A stretch of 64,000 nt of DNA, taken from positions 62,001-126,000 of the forward strand of contig JAFEBO010000005.1 in the NCBI GenBank assembly GCA_018242625.1, in the 5' to 3' direction. The position numbers and the translations under genes are program-made. Each line of letters opens with the position of its first letter. Position 1 is the stretch's first letter. Below the pieces are notes generated by a model that saw only the letters and a program-made list of their open reading frames with translations, had not been told where the DNA came from and searched no databases. Below are positions 17,130-25,441 of the stretch, in pieces. This DNA comes from Planctomycetota bacterium. Lineage in GTDB: Bacteria; Planctomycetota; Phycisphaerae; Phycisphaerales; UBA1924.

Positions 17130-18368
17130 ATGCTTCAAGCGAAAACCCTTCGCATGTCCAGGCTGTCTTCTCTGATCGCGCTCGCTCTGAGCGCCTCTGT
17201 CTCGCTGGGAGCCGATCCCACGCCGCAGACTCCCCCAACTCAGCCTCAGCCGGCACCCCAGCCGCAGCAGGCTGGCCAGCCCCAGCCCCAGCCCGCGGCC
17301 CAACCCGCTCCGACCGGAATCGAGTGTGAGCGCAAGCCTCTCGCCCCGATCACCTGGACGGATGCCGATATCGAGAAGGTTTCCAAACTCCTGATCGGCA
17401 AGTGGAAAGCCACCACGCCCGGCTCGGACGGCAAGGACGTCGAGGTCGGCATGATGATCGAGCGCGTTCGCTCGGCCGACATGCCGGACCTGCTGTACGT
17501 CGAAATGGGACGCACCGATTCCCTGCAGGCTCCCTTCCGGCAGGCGTTTTACCAGGTCTACCGCTTCAAGGACGGTCTGCGTCTGCGCACGTACGAGCTC
17601 GCCAAGCAGTCGGGCGGCGCGATGGTGGGGATGTGGGCCAATCCCGATCACTTCCCGCCGGTTTCCCGCGCGGACCTCATCGCGACGATCGACATCGACC
17701 TCAAGCCCGACGGCGACGGCTACAGCGGCAAGTCGCCGTATCCGTTCCCGACCGGTCGCGGGAATGCCGTCGAGATGACCTCCGAAGCCAAGATCAAGCC
17801 CGGCGAACTCTTCATCGCCGACCGCGGTTACAACGGCAAGGGCGAACTGGTCTGGGGCGCAAAGGAAGAAACCGCCGTCAAGTTCTCACCCTTCGATCCT
17901 CCGATCGACACATGGACGACTCCGGGCGGCGTCTTCGTGATGGAATACCGGCGCAGCAATGACGCGCTGATCTGCAAGGAGGACGATCAGATCTCCGTGC
18001 ACTATCTCGGCTTCCTTTCCAACGGATTCCGTTTCGACAGTTCGCTCGACAAGACGCCGCCCAATCCGCTGACGATGCTCGTCAACGACAAACAGCTGAT
18101 CCCCGGGTTTGTTCAGGCTCTCGTCGGCTCGAACATCGGCACGGTGCGCCGCGTCTATATCCCCTGGGAACAGGCCTACAAGGGCGTCGGCAACGGCCGG
18201 GCGCGGATCCCTCCATGCGCGGATCTTTACTTTGACTTTGAGGTCATGCACCTGGAACGCCCGACCGGTCCCCGGCGTGCGATTCCGCAGGCTCCTCCGG
18301 AAGTGCCCAACTCGGCTCCTCCCCAGCCGCAGCAGGCCCCCCAGCCGGCGCAGCCCGCTCCCAAGTGA
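17130..18368 (+). CDS. Secreted CpeT/CpcT-domain protein fused to FKBP-type peptidyl-prolyl isomerase
   Basis: 412-aa exported protein. The signal peptide covers about residues 1-28 (SLIALALSASVSLGA), followed by a Pro/Gln linker. Residues ~70-255 match the CpcT/CpeT fold: KLLIGKWKATT, MMIERVRSADMPDLLYVEMG, FRQAFYQVYRFKDGLRLRTY and a later FIADRGYNGKG. In cyanobacteria this family attaches bilins to phycobiliproteins, but related proteins of unknown role occur elsewhere. Residues ~285-385 form an FKBP domain (DDQISVHYLGFLSNGFRFDSS, LIPGFVQALVGSNIGTVRRV, YFDFEVMHL). The C-terminus is a Pro/Gln tail. It is likely a periplasmic or surface folding factor. An AGGA site precedes ATG 17130; ATG 17154 is an alternative. 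Confidence 0.82.
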   Translation: MLQAKTLRMSRLSSLIALALSASVSLGADPTPQTPPTQPQPAPQPQQAGQPQPQPAAQPAPTGIECERKPLAPITWTDADIEKVSKLLIGKWKATTPGSDGKDVEVGMMIERVRSADMPDLLYVEMGRTDSLQAPFRQAFYQVYRFKDGLRLRTYELAKQSGGAMVGMWANPDHFPPVSRADLIATIDIDLKPDGDGYSGKSPYPFPTGRGNAVEMTSEAKIKPGELFIADRGYNGKGELVWGAKEETAVKFSPFDPPIDTWTTPGGVFVMEYRRSNDALICKEDDQISVHYLGFLSNGFRFDSSLDKTPPNPLTMLVNDKQLIPGFVQALVGSNIGTVRRVYIPWEQAYKGVGNGRARIPPCADLYFDFEVMHLERPTGPRRAIPQAPPEVPNSAPPQPQQAPQPAQPAPK

Positions 18369-18391
18369 GCCCGATGCAATCTCTTCTGCCA

Positions 18392-18423
18392 GCCGGGAGA
18401 TTCTCCCGGCCGGCTATCGTTTT
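18392..18423 (+). terminator. Possible terminator after the CpeT-FKBP gene
   Basis: Stem GCCGGGAG/CTCCCGGC (18392-18399 with 18403-18410), ATT loop. The T-run (18420-18423) is short and separated by about 9 nt, so efficiency is doubtful. Confidence 0.45.
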
Positions 18424-18449
18424 GAACAGGCGATCTTCAGCCATCAGTC

Positions 18450-19406
18450 ATGAGTGAGAAAGACCTTTACAGCGTGCTCGGAGTTTCCCGCTCGGCTTCG
18501 GTCGACGAGATCAAGAAGGCGTACCGCAAGCTGGCGCGTCAGTATCACCCCGATGTCAACAAAGCCGCCGACGCGCCCGCAAAGTTCACGCAGGTGCAGG
18601 AGGCCTACGACGTCCTCTCGGACGAGAAGAAACGCAAGTACTACGACCAGTTCGGCGTGGTCCCGGGCTCGGCGGTGGCCGATGCCGGAACCCCCGGTCA
18701 CGGGCCCGCAACGCCCTGGGGCGCGGGACCGCACGTTCGCGCCGAGAACATCGATATCGACCCCGAGGAACTGGGATCGATGTTCGAGTCTTTCTTCGGC
18801 GGTTCGCGCGGGCGCGATCCTTTCGGCGGCGGGCCGTTCAATGCCTCGGCACGCGGCGGGCGGAGCAAAGGTCCCGGCACGCGCGGCCCCTCCCTTCCGC
18901 CCCTCGAACACGAACTCTTTCTGACGTTCCTCGGCGCAGCGCGCGGCGGCAAGGAAGAAATAAAACTCAACATCGAGGGCAAGGCCCGCACCATCGAGGT
19001 CAACATACCGCCGGGGGTTCGCGACGGACAGCAGCTTCGCGTCCGAAACGGCGCCGGCGATCGTGATCTGGTCATCAACATCCGGGTCGGCGGCCATCCG
19101 GTGTTCCGGCGGGAAGAGGGCAACGACCTGTCCCTCGACCTCGCTCTCTCGATTTCAGAAGCCGTGCTCGGCGGAACCGTGCCGGTTCCGACACTCGATG
19201 GCGAGGTCGAATTGCGGATTCCCCCGGGCACCTCCGGCGGCGCCAAGCTTCGGCTTCGGGGCAAGGGCATCAACCCGGGCAAGGGTGAGCCCGGCGATCT
19301 CTACGCCGTCGTGCGGGTTGTAGTCCCCAGGCCCGAATCGTTGTCAGAGCCCGAGCGGGATGCGATCCGCGAGATCGGCGAGCGCCAGGGCGACGTGCGG
19401 TCCTAG
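18450..19406 (+). CDS. DnaJ-type co-chaperone (type II, CbpA-like)
   Basis: 318-aa protein. The J domain occupies residues 4-70 ([20 protein letters not shown]) with the HPD tripeptide at 33-35. A Gly/Phe-rich region (~105-150, [14 protein letters not shown]) follows. The C-terminal client-binding domains start at [16 protein letters not shown] and continue through [15 protein letters not shown] and [18 protein letters not shown]. The CxxCxGxG zinc-finger repeats of true DnaJ are absent, hence type II. It stimulates DnaK ATPase. It lies upstream of mnmG. Confidence 0.9.
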   Translation: MSEKDLYSVLGVSRSASVDEIKKAYRKLARQYHPDVNKAADAPAKFTQVQEAYDVLSDEKKRKYYDQFGVVPGSAVADAGTPGHGPATPWGAGPHVRAENIDIDPEELGSMFESFFGGSRGRDPFGGGPFNASARGGRSKGPGTRGPSLPPLEHELFLTFLGAARGGKEEIKLNIEGKARTIEVNIPPGVRDGQQLRVRNGAGDRDLVINIRVGGHPVFRREEGNDLSLDLALSISEAVLGGTVPVPTLDGEVELRIPPGTSGGAKLRLRGKGINPGKGEPGDLYAVVRVVVPRPESLSEPERDAIREIGERQGDVRS

Positions 19407-19454
19407 CCAAAACGGCTCGGGATCCGCGTTGTGTTTCCTATGATCCTGCCATTC

Positions 19455-21356
19455 ATGGTTTCCCGTGATTTCCAGGTTGTGGTCATCGGCGGCGGTCACG
19501 CAGGCGTTGAGGCGGCCTGGGCGGCGGCCAACATGCTGCGCTCCGAACGTTCGGTGGCGCTGGTCACGATCGACCCGGCCAAGATCGGCGTCATGAGCTG
19601 CAACCCGGCGATCGGCGGGCTTGCCAAAGGCCAGCTCGTTCGCGAGATCGACGCGATGGGCGGGCTGATGGGCCTGGCGACCGACGCGACGGGCATCCAG
19701 TTCAAAGTGCTCAACACCAGCAAGGGGCAGGCGGTGCGGGGTCCCCGCGCCCAGTGCGACAAGCACGCTTACGCACAGTGCGTCGGGCGGATGATCGCCT
19801 CACGCCCGGAGATCCAGGTGATCGCCGGCGCTGTGGACGAACTGCTCGTCGAGGCCGGGCGGATTCGCGGCGTGAAAGTGGGGGGGAGCGATATTTCCGC
19901 CCGCGCCGTCGTGCTCACGACCGGAACATTCATGCGCGGGCTCATGCACACGGGCGAGTCGCGGGTCGAGGGAGGCCGCTTCGGCGAAGCCGCGGCCGTC
20001 GGCATTTCCGCGTCGCTGAAGAGCCTCGGGTTTGAGCTCGGAAGACTCAAGACCGGAACGCCGCCGCGCCTCAAGCGCGGCACCATCCGCTGGGACGAGT
20101 TGGAACCCGCGCTCGGTGATACACGCCCGGTTCCGTTCAGCGACCTGAGCGGCGAAGCAGCGCTTGATTCGTCGGCGGTGCCCGAGCTTGTGCGGTTTCC
20201 GGTGCTGACGCAGATCGAGTGCCGCCAGACCCGCACCACCGCACAGTCTCACGAACTGATCCGCGGCAACCTGCACCGCGCGCCGATGTACTCCGGGCAG
20301 ATCGAGTCGGTGGGCCCGCGATACTGCCCTTCGATCGAGGACAAGGTCGTTCGATTTGCCGAGCGCGATTCGCACGGCGTGTTTCTCGAGCCCGAGTCGC
20401 TGCGGGACGACTGGATCTATTGCAACGGCATCTCGACCAGCCTCCCGGCGGACGTGCAGGACGCCATCGTGCGATCGATGCCCGGCTGCGAAAACGCCGA
20501 GATTTACCGCTACGGGTACGCGGTGGAATACGACATGGTGCGTCCGCACCAGATCTTCGCCAGCGCCATGACCCGGACCGTCGAGGGCCTTTTCCTCGCC
20601 GGGCAGATCAACGGCACGAGCGGATATGAAGAGGCCGCGGCCCAGGGTCTGCTCGCGGGGCTCAACGCGGCCCGCGTCGCCCGCGGGAGTGAACCGATCG
20701 TTCTCGGCAGAGAGCACGCGTACATCGGCGTGCTCATGGACGATCTTGTCACCAAGACGCCCGTCGAGCCGTACCGGATGTTCACGAGCCGCGCCGAACA
20801 CCGCCTGATACTCCGCGCCGACAACAGCGCCGACCGCCTCACGCCACTGGCGCGAGAGCTCGGCATGCTCGAGACCGACCTCGGAAACCTGCGATGGGCT
20901 CTGTTTGAGAGCAGGCGTTCGCAGATCGCCTATGCGAACGCGGCGGTCGATGCCACGAAGTTGGACGGCGAGTCGCTGAGCAAGCTGGCACGCACGCCGG
21001 AGTTCGACGCAACGATGCTGCGTGAGGCCGCGCGCCCCGGCATGAAGTCGGGGGATCCGGTGAGCGACAACGTGTGGGAGACGGTCTTCGCCGATCGCCG
21101 GTACGCTCCGTACATCGAGCGGGCCCGGGCCGACATCGCCCGGCGCGAAGAGCTCGAACGCAAGCGCCTGCCCAGTCACATCGATTACAGGCTGCTCACC
21201 CCGCTCCGGACCGAGGCACGCATCGCGCTCGAGAAATTCCGGCCTCAGACGTTCGGGCAGGCCGGGCGCCTGGAGGGCGTGACGCCCGCGGATGTGACAT
21301 TGCTCGCCGTGCTTGTGCAGCGGTACCAGAGCTCCCGCGACGGAGCGGCCTCTTGA
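19455..21356 (+). CDS. mnmG: tRNA uridine-5-carboxymethylaminomethyl modification enzyme MnmG (GidA)
   Basis: 633-aa FAD protein. VVVIGGGHAGVEAAWAAAN is the dinucleotide-binding loop. The GidA signature SCNPAIGGLAKGQLVREID follows, then GLKTGTPPR-like LGRLKTGTPPRL, QINGTSGYEEAAAQGLLAG and the C-terminal tRNA-binding region (YIERARADIARREELERKRL). With MnmE it modifies U34 of tRNAs. ATG at 19455 gives the normal N-terminus; GTG 19431 and ATG 19440 lie in frame upstream. TATGAT at 19439-19444 is 10 nt before 19455, consistent with this start. The only MnmE-like GTPase in the window is the reduced one at 39550. Confidence 0.95.
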   Translation: MVSRDFQVVVIGGGHAGVEAAWAAANMLRSERSVALVTIDPAKIGVMSCNPAIGGLAKGQLVREIDAMGGLMGLATDATGIQFKVLNTSKGQAVRGPRAQCDKHAYAQCVGRMIASRPEIQVIAGAVDELLVEAGRIRGVKVGGSDISARAVVLTTGTFMRGLMHTGESRVEGGRFGEAAAVGISASLKSLGFELGRLKTGTPPRLKRGTIRWDELEPALGDTRPVPFSDLSGEAALDSSAVPELVRFPVLTQIECRQTRTTAQSHELIRGNLHRAPMYSGQIESVGPRYCPSIEDKVVRFAERDSHGVFLEPESLRDDWIYCNGISTSLPADVQDAIVRSMPGCENAEIYRYGYAVEYDMVRPHQIFASAMTRTVEGLFLAGQINGTSGYEEAAAQGLLAGLNAARVARGSEPIVLGREHAYIGVLMDDLVTKTPVEPYRMFTSRAEHRLILRADNSADRLTPLARELGMLETDLGNLRWALFESRRSQIAYANAAVDATKLDGESLSKLARTPEFDATMLREAARPGMKSGDPVSDNVWETVFADRRYAPYIERARADIARREELERKRLPSHIDYRLLTPLRTEARIALEKFRPQTFGQAGRLEGVTPADVTLLAVLVQRYQSSRDGAAS

Positions 21357-23179
21357 GCGGGGACGTCGTGCACGAGCTGGCGCCGGCGGCCCCCGAGGGC
21401 AGCACGGCCGTAGGTCTTGTGATCATTCTGGTCACCGCGGCCCTGGTCGCGACGCTCTTCCGCCGGCTCCGGCTGCAGATCATCCCGGGCTACATCCTCG
21501 CGGGCGCTCTTGTCGGCGGGCTGGTGGCCGCACTCCAGAGATATGTGCAGGTCGGGCTCGGGCCGGTCGAGACGATCAGCCAGTTCGCGACCACGCTGCT
21601 CATGTTCACGATCGGATTGCAGCTCGAGATCGAGACGCTGCGCCGGTCGATGATCTCCATATTCGGGCTCGGCGTCGTATCCACACTCGGTTCGGCTGTC
21701 GCCCTCACCGGCGCCGCGAAGCTGCTGGGGCTGGACGGACCGGCGGCCGTCGCGGCCGGAATGGCGCTTTCCATCTCATCGACCGCCGTGCTCCTCCGCA
21801 TCCTGCAGGAAAGGCGCGAACTCCACCAGACGCACGGCCGGCTCTGCGTCGGCGTCTCGATCAGCCAGGATTTGCTCTCGATCGCGATGCTCGGCCTTCT
21901 CCCGGCCATCGCGGCCTGGGGAGCGACGACAGACGAGATCCGCGGCCAGGGCGAGAACGGCATCACCCGCATGGTGCTCTCGGCGCTGATCGGGATCGTC
22001 GGGGTTTTCGTTCTGCTGCTGATCGCGCGTTTCGCGCTCCCGCGGCTTCTCGATTTCATCGCCGATGTCGGAGCGAGAGGGTCCGTCGGCAGATCCGGTG
22101 TCGGCTCGCGGGAACTGGTTCTTGTGAGCTCGGCCGCGATCGCCCTGGGGGCGGCCCTGTCGACCAGCGCGCTGGGATTCAGCCCCGAACTCGGCGCGTT
22201 TCTTGCGGGCCTTCTGCTCGCCTTCACCCCATACCGCACGCAGCTCGCCGGCCAGCTCGAACCCCTTCGCGACCTCCTGATGGCCATTTTCTTCACATCG
22301 ATCGGACTGGGAATCCAGGTCGATCAGATCGTCGGCATGGCCGGGCCGATCGCTCTGGGCGTGGTGGCCCTGATCGCGATCAAGGTCGTGGTGACCGGCG
22401 TCAGCGTCTGGGGGCTCGGCAGTTCTGCGCCATTGGCCGTCACCACAAGCATGTACCTCGGAAACGCCGGAGAGTTCAGCCTCGTGCTGCTGGCCGCGGC
22501 CGCGACAACATCTCCACACCCGATCCTGAGCGAGAAGGTGCTGGGCGGCCTGATCGCGGTTGTCGTGGTCTCGCTGATCATCTCGCCGTTCATGTTCAAC
22601 TGGGCGCACCCTCTGGCCGCCCGCCTGCAGCGTGTCGGCCCGCCCCCCTGGAGCCGCAAGCTCACCAGGCTGCTCCGCGCCGACGCTCAGCAAGCCAGGG
22701 AAGAACCGCAGGAAGCATCGGCGCCCGCCGCGGCCCGTCACGTCATCATCGCGGGCTTTGGACCGGTGGGCCGGAATATCGCCGCCCGCCTCGATGTTCA
22801 GAAGATCCCGTACACGGTCATCGAACTCAACCCCGAGACCGTCCGCAAGCAGCAGGCGCTCGGGCGCTCGATTCTGTACGGCGATATCACGAATCCGGAA
22901 GTGCTCGAAGTCGCCGGTATCCGGGAAGCGGGCGCTGTCGTGATCACGATCCCCGACGATGAAGCCACGCTCAGGGCGCTGACGATCGCCCGCATGCTCG
23001 GGCCATCAACCTTCATCGCCTGCCGCATGAGCTTCCTCAGCGGCGCGTTCCGTGCCTATCAGGCGGGGGCCGATCACGCCGTGGTCGAGGAAGTGGTCAC
23101 GGCCGAGGCGATGGAAAAGCAGATCACAGACAAGCTCGCCGGCATGCTCCCCGGCGGGGAAAAACCCGCCGAAGCGTGA
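21353..23179 (+). CDS. Kef/CPA2-type cation:proton antiporter with TrkA-N domain
   Basis: 608-aa membrane protein. Residues ~15-420 contain about 12 hydrophobic segments of the Na+/H+ exchanger fold (AVGLVIILVTAALVATLF, IIPGYILAGALVGGLVA, MALSISSTAVLLRILQERRE and GFSPELGAFLAGLLLAF). Residues ~460-600 form a TrkA-N (RCK) regulatory domain with the glycine loop HVIIAGFGPVGRNIAARLD and acidic VIELNPETV. It probably exports K+ or Na+ in exchange for protons under nucleotide control. The start TTG at 21353 overlaps the mnmG stop and has GGAG about 8 nt upstream; GTG at 21368 is an alternative. Confidence 0.88.
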   Translation: MSGDVVHELAPAAPEGSTAVGLVIILVTAALVATLFRRLRLQIIPGYILAGALVGGLVAALQRYVQVGLGPVETISQFATTLLMFTIGLQLEIETLRRSMISIFGLGVVSTLGSAVALTGAAKLLGLDGPAAVAAGMALSISSTAVLLRILQERRELHQTHGRLCVGVSISQDLLSIAMLGLLPAIAAWGATTDEIRGQGENGITRMVLSALIGIVGVFVLLLIARFALPRLLDFIADVGARGSVGRSGVGSRELVLVSSAAIALGAALSTSALGFSPELGAFLAGLLLAFTPYRTQLAGQLEPLRDLLMAIFFTSIGLGIQVDQIVGMAGPIALGVVALIAIKVVVTGVSVWGLGSSAPLAVTTSMYLGNAGEFSLVLLAAAATTSPHPILSEKVLGGLIAVVVVSLIISPFMFNWAHPLAARLQRVGPPPWSRKLTRLLRADAQQAREEPQEASAPAAARHVIIAGFGPVGRNIAARLDVQKIPYTVIELNPETVRKQQALGRSILYGDITNPEVLEVAGIREAGAVVITIPDDEATLRALTIARMLGPSTFIACRMSFLSGAFRAYQAGADHAVVEEVVTAEAMEKQITDKLAGMLPGGEKPAEA

Positions 23180-23182
23180 GCG

Positions 23183-24016
23183 TCAGCCCGCAGACGGAGA
23201 GTCTTCGCCCGGCTTCTTCTCGGTTTCGGTTTTTCCGGTCGCCGGGATCGGTGTTGCGGTCTTGCCCATCATCTTGAGCTCGTCGCGCAGAATCGCCGCG
23301 AGCTCGTAGTTTTCGCTCTCGAGCGCTTTGGCCAGCCGCGTGCGCAGTTCGGCGTGCTGACTGACGGGCAGCTTGGGGACGAGTGATTCGCGCATGCCGC
23401 GCAGCATCTCGGCCTCCGCGGAGGCGTCGAACATCTGCGGCTGCCCGACGCTGGCGAAGTACTGGCGCAGCGCTTCAAGCCCCTGATCGAGGGCGAAAAC
23501 CGCCGCCTTGGGCTCGTTGTCCTTGAGCGCCTGGCTCGCCATGGCGCGGGCGCGGAGCATCAGAATGTACGGGCGGAATTGTTCCAGAACGTTCCGGTCG
23601 GCCTCGGTCTCGGCGTGCGTCGCGCACAGGTCGAGCACTCGCAGGTTGCGCGTCGTATCCCGGATGACGCCCTCGAAGTCCTCAAGCGCCAGAAGCGCCA
23701 GGTACCTGTGGTAGTACTGAACCGCCTCTTCCCGCAGCAGGCGGCAGTCCTCGGCGGAGAGGCTGAATCGCTCCGCGGGTGAGCCCTCCTCCTCTTCCTG
23801 CCGGCTGTCATGCTGGGCCTCGTAGTACTCAAGCAGGCTTGGAAAGCCGTTGGGAGTCTGCCCGTCAGGGCGGCCAGTCGGGTACATCTGGAGAATCCCC
23901 AGATCGACGCGGATCTGAACCCTGGGCTGCCCGTCCTGGCCCTGGATCATGCGGGCATTGATGGCGCCGGGCTCGTACGCCCACTCTTCGAGGAGTTTTG
24001 AGAGATCGTTGTCCAT
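23183..24016 (-). CDS. UVR-motif (UvrB/UvrC interaction) protein
   Basis: 277-aa soluble protein. The recognisable part is near the C-terminus: HAELRTRLAKALESENYELA followed by AILRDELKMM, a UVR motif (coiled-coil pair used by UvrB, UvrC and McsA/ClpC adaptors). The N-terminal ~70 residues carry VQIRVDLGILQMYPTGRPDG, and the centre is helical with FEGVIRDTTRNLRVLDLC, TPR-like in character. There is no CxxC zinc site as in McsA. The role is unknown; proteolysis or repair adaptors are possibilities. It is convergent with the antiporter, 3 bp apart. Reverse-strand TACGGT lies 10 nt before the ATG. Confidence 0.7.
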   Translation of the reverse strand: MDNDLSKLLEEWAYEPGAINARMIQGQDGQPRVQIRVDLGILQMYPTGRPDGQTPNGFPSLLEYYEAQHDSRQEEEEGSPAERFSLSAEDCRLLREEAVQYYHRYLALLALEDFEGVIRDTTRNLRVLDLCATHAETEADRNVLEQFRPYILMLRARAMASQALKDNEPKAAVFALDQGLEALRQYFASVGQPQMFDASAEAEMLRGMRESLVPKLPVSQHAELRTRLAKALESENYELAAILRDELKMMGKTATPIPATGKTETEKKPGEDSPSAG

Positions 24017-24364
24017 CGAGCGGCGAACCGTAGGACCAGAGTCCGATCACGCGTGGGCGTTCGCAGTCCGATAGGTATTTTCGGATGCCCCACGATCCTG
24101 TTGACGAATTCGGCCGGTTTCAGGGCCCGGTTCTCAGAATATTTTCGCAATTTTTAGCTGCCGGATTTGCATTTGGCGCAGTCTGTGTCATGGTTCATTC
24201 AGGAGGTGCTGCGCAAAGGCCCAAATCAGGATGATTCGACGTCTCCGTCGCGTCGATTGCATCCCCGGACCGGATTGATGCGTAGCCTTCTCCGTGGTGT
24301 GCCCGGTGTGTGTGTCCGGGCGAGGAGTTGAGAGGGGTGTGGTGCCCCGGAAGGTGGTAGAACA
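24017..24364. other. Intergenic region between divergent UVR-protein and sigma-factor genes
   Basis: About 350 bp without a supported gene. It contains AT-rich patches (around 24137-24160) that may hold the sigma-factor promoter, and an isolated AGGAGGT (about 24201) followed only by short open frames of at most about 30 codons. An in-frame stop at 24329 shows the sigma gene cannot start upstream of it. No structured RNA is recognised. Confidence 0.5.
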
Positions 24365-25333
24365 GTGGGAGCGAGTCAAGCTCGGACCCGTCAGGGTTCT
24401 GTTCAGGTCCAATCCGACCTGCACGTGTATTTCCAAGAAATTAATCGGACCAAGCTTCTTACCGCGGATGAGGAGAAGGAGCTTGGTTGGGCCATTATCA
24501 ACGAGAACTGCCCGAAGGCTCGTGAGCGGATGATCCGCGCGAACCTTCGCCTCGTCGTGGCGATTGCCAAGAACTATGCCAACCGGGGCTTGCCGCTCTC
24601 GGACCTCATCGAGGAAGGCAACATCGGTCTGCTCCGTGCCGTCGAGGGCTTCGATCCCTCGCAGGGCGCCCGGTTCAGCACCTATGCCAGCTGGTGGATC
24701 AAGCAGGCGATCAAGCGGGCCCTGGTCAACGCGACCCAGCCCGTGCATGTTCCGGCCTACATGGTCGAACTGATCGCCAAGTGGAAGCTCGCGGCCCGCA
24801 AGCTCGAGCAGGAACTCGGCTATCCACCCAGCCTCCAGGACCTCGCCAAGGCGATGGACCTGCCCGTCAAGAAGCTCCGCGTCATCAAGCGGGCCGTCAA
24901 GGCCTTCCAGACGCCCGGCAGCGACACCCGCGATATCGACGGCGATCTGCTCAAGATGAGCGACATCCTCGCCGACTCGCGCCATTCGACGCCGCACGAC
25001 AACATCCTGCGTGACGACGAGCTCGAAACGCTCCGTCGCCTGCTGGAGACGATCGACGACCGCGAAGCCCGCATCCTGCGGCTGCGTTTCGGCCTGGACG
25101 GCTGCGAGCCCCTGACGCTCAAGGAAGTTGCCGACGAAGTCGGCATCAGCCGCGAGCGCGTCCGCCAGATCGTGGACGAGGCTCTCACCAAGCTCAATCA
25201 GCGTCTGACCGACGAGCGTCCCAGCCGGTATTTCCGGGACGGCGTTCGCGAAGCCGGGCGTTCGGATGACTCTGCAGGCCCCCGTCCGTCGCGCATGACG
25301 GGCAGCGCCTTCCAGGGCAGCCGCGCCGGCTGA
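24365..25333 (+). CDS. RNA polymerase sigma-70 family factor, RpoD/group 2-like
   Basis: 322-aa sigma factor. Region 1.2 ([20 protein letters not shown]), region 2 ([58 protein letters not shown]), region 3 ([20 protein letters not shown]) and region 4 ([36 protein letters not shown]) are all clear. Region 1.1 and the large non-conserved insert of primary RpoD are missing, so it is either a compact primary factor or a group 2 factor. GTG at 24365 is the only start before region 1.2 and has GGAAGGTGG upstream. A ~45-residue Ser/Arg/Gly C-terminal tail follows region 4. A strong terminator is directly downstream. Confidence 0.93.
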   Translation: MGASQARTRQGSVQVQSDLHVYFQEINRTKLLTADEEKELGWAIINENCPKARERMIRANLRLVVAIAKNYANRGLPLSDLIEEGNIGLLRAVEGFDPSQGARFSTYASWWIKQAIKRALVNATQPVHVPAYMVELIAKWKLAARKLEQELGYPPSLQDLAKAMDLPVKKLRVIKRAVKAFQTPGSDTRDIDGDLLKMSDILADSRHSTPHDNILRDDELETLRRLLETIDDREARILRLRFGLDGCEPLTLKEVADEVGISRERVRQIVDEALTKLNQRLTDERPSRYFRDGVREAGRSDDSAGPRPSRMTGSAFQGSRAG

Positions 25334-25358
25334 TTCTGAAACCAGACCGAACCTTCGA

Positions 25359-25391
25359 CCGAGCGGGGACAGCCCCGCTCGGTTCTTTTTT
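25359..25391 (+). terminator. Rho-independent terminator of the sigma-factor gene
   Basis: Perfect 10-bp stem CCGAGCGGGG/CCCCGCTCGG (25359-25368 with 25373-25382), ACAG loop, then TTCTTTTTT. Confidence 0.95.
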
Positions 25392-25441
25392 GCCCGGCCC
25401 CGGCCGGGTGTGTCGGGCATCAAATCGGCTACGATCGCTCC

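Noticed and set aside
15993..17651. Long reverse-strand open frame antisense to mdh and the CpeT-FKBP gene (552 codons)
   Set aside because: Arises from high-GC codon bias; its product has no motif, while the forward strand encodes two clear enzymes.
24201..24330. Strong AGGAGGT ribosome-binding site with a short frame upstream of the sigma factor
   Set aside because: Following open frames are at most about 30 codons and end at stops before the sigma start; no support as a leader peptide beyond the site itself.
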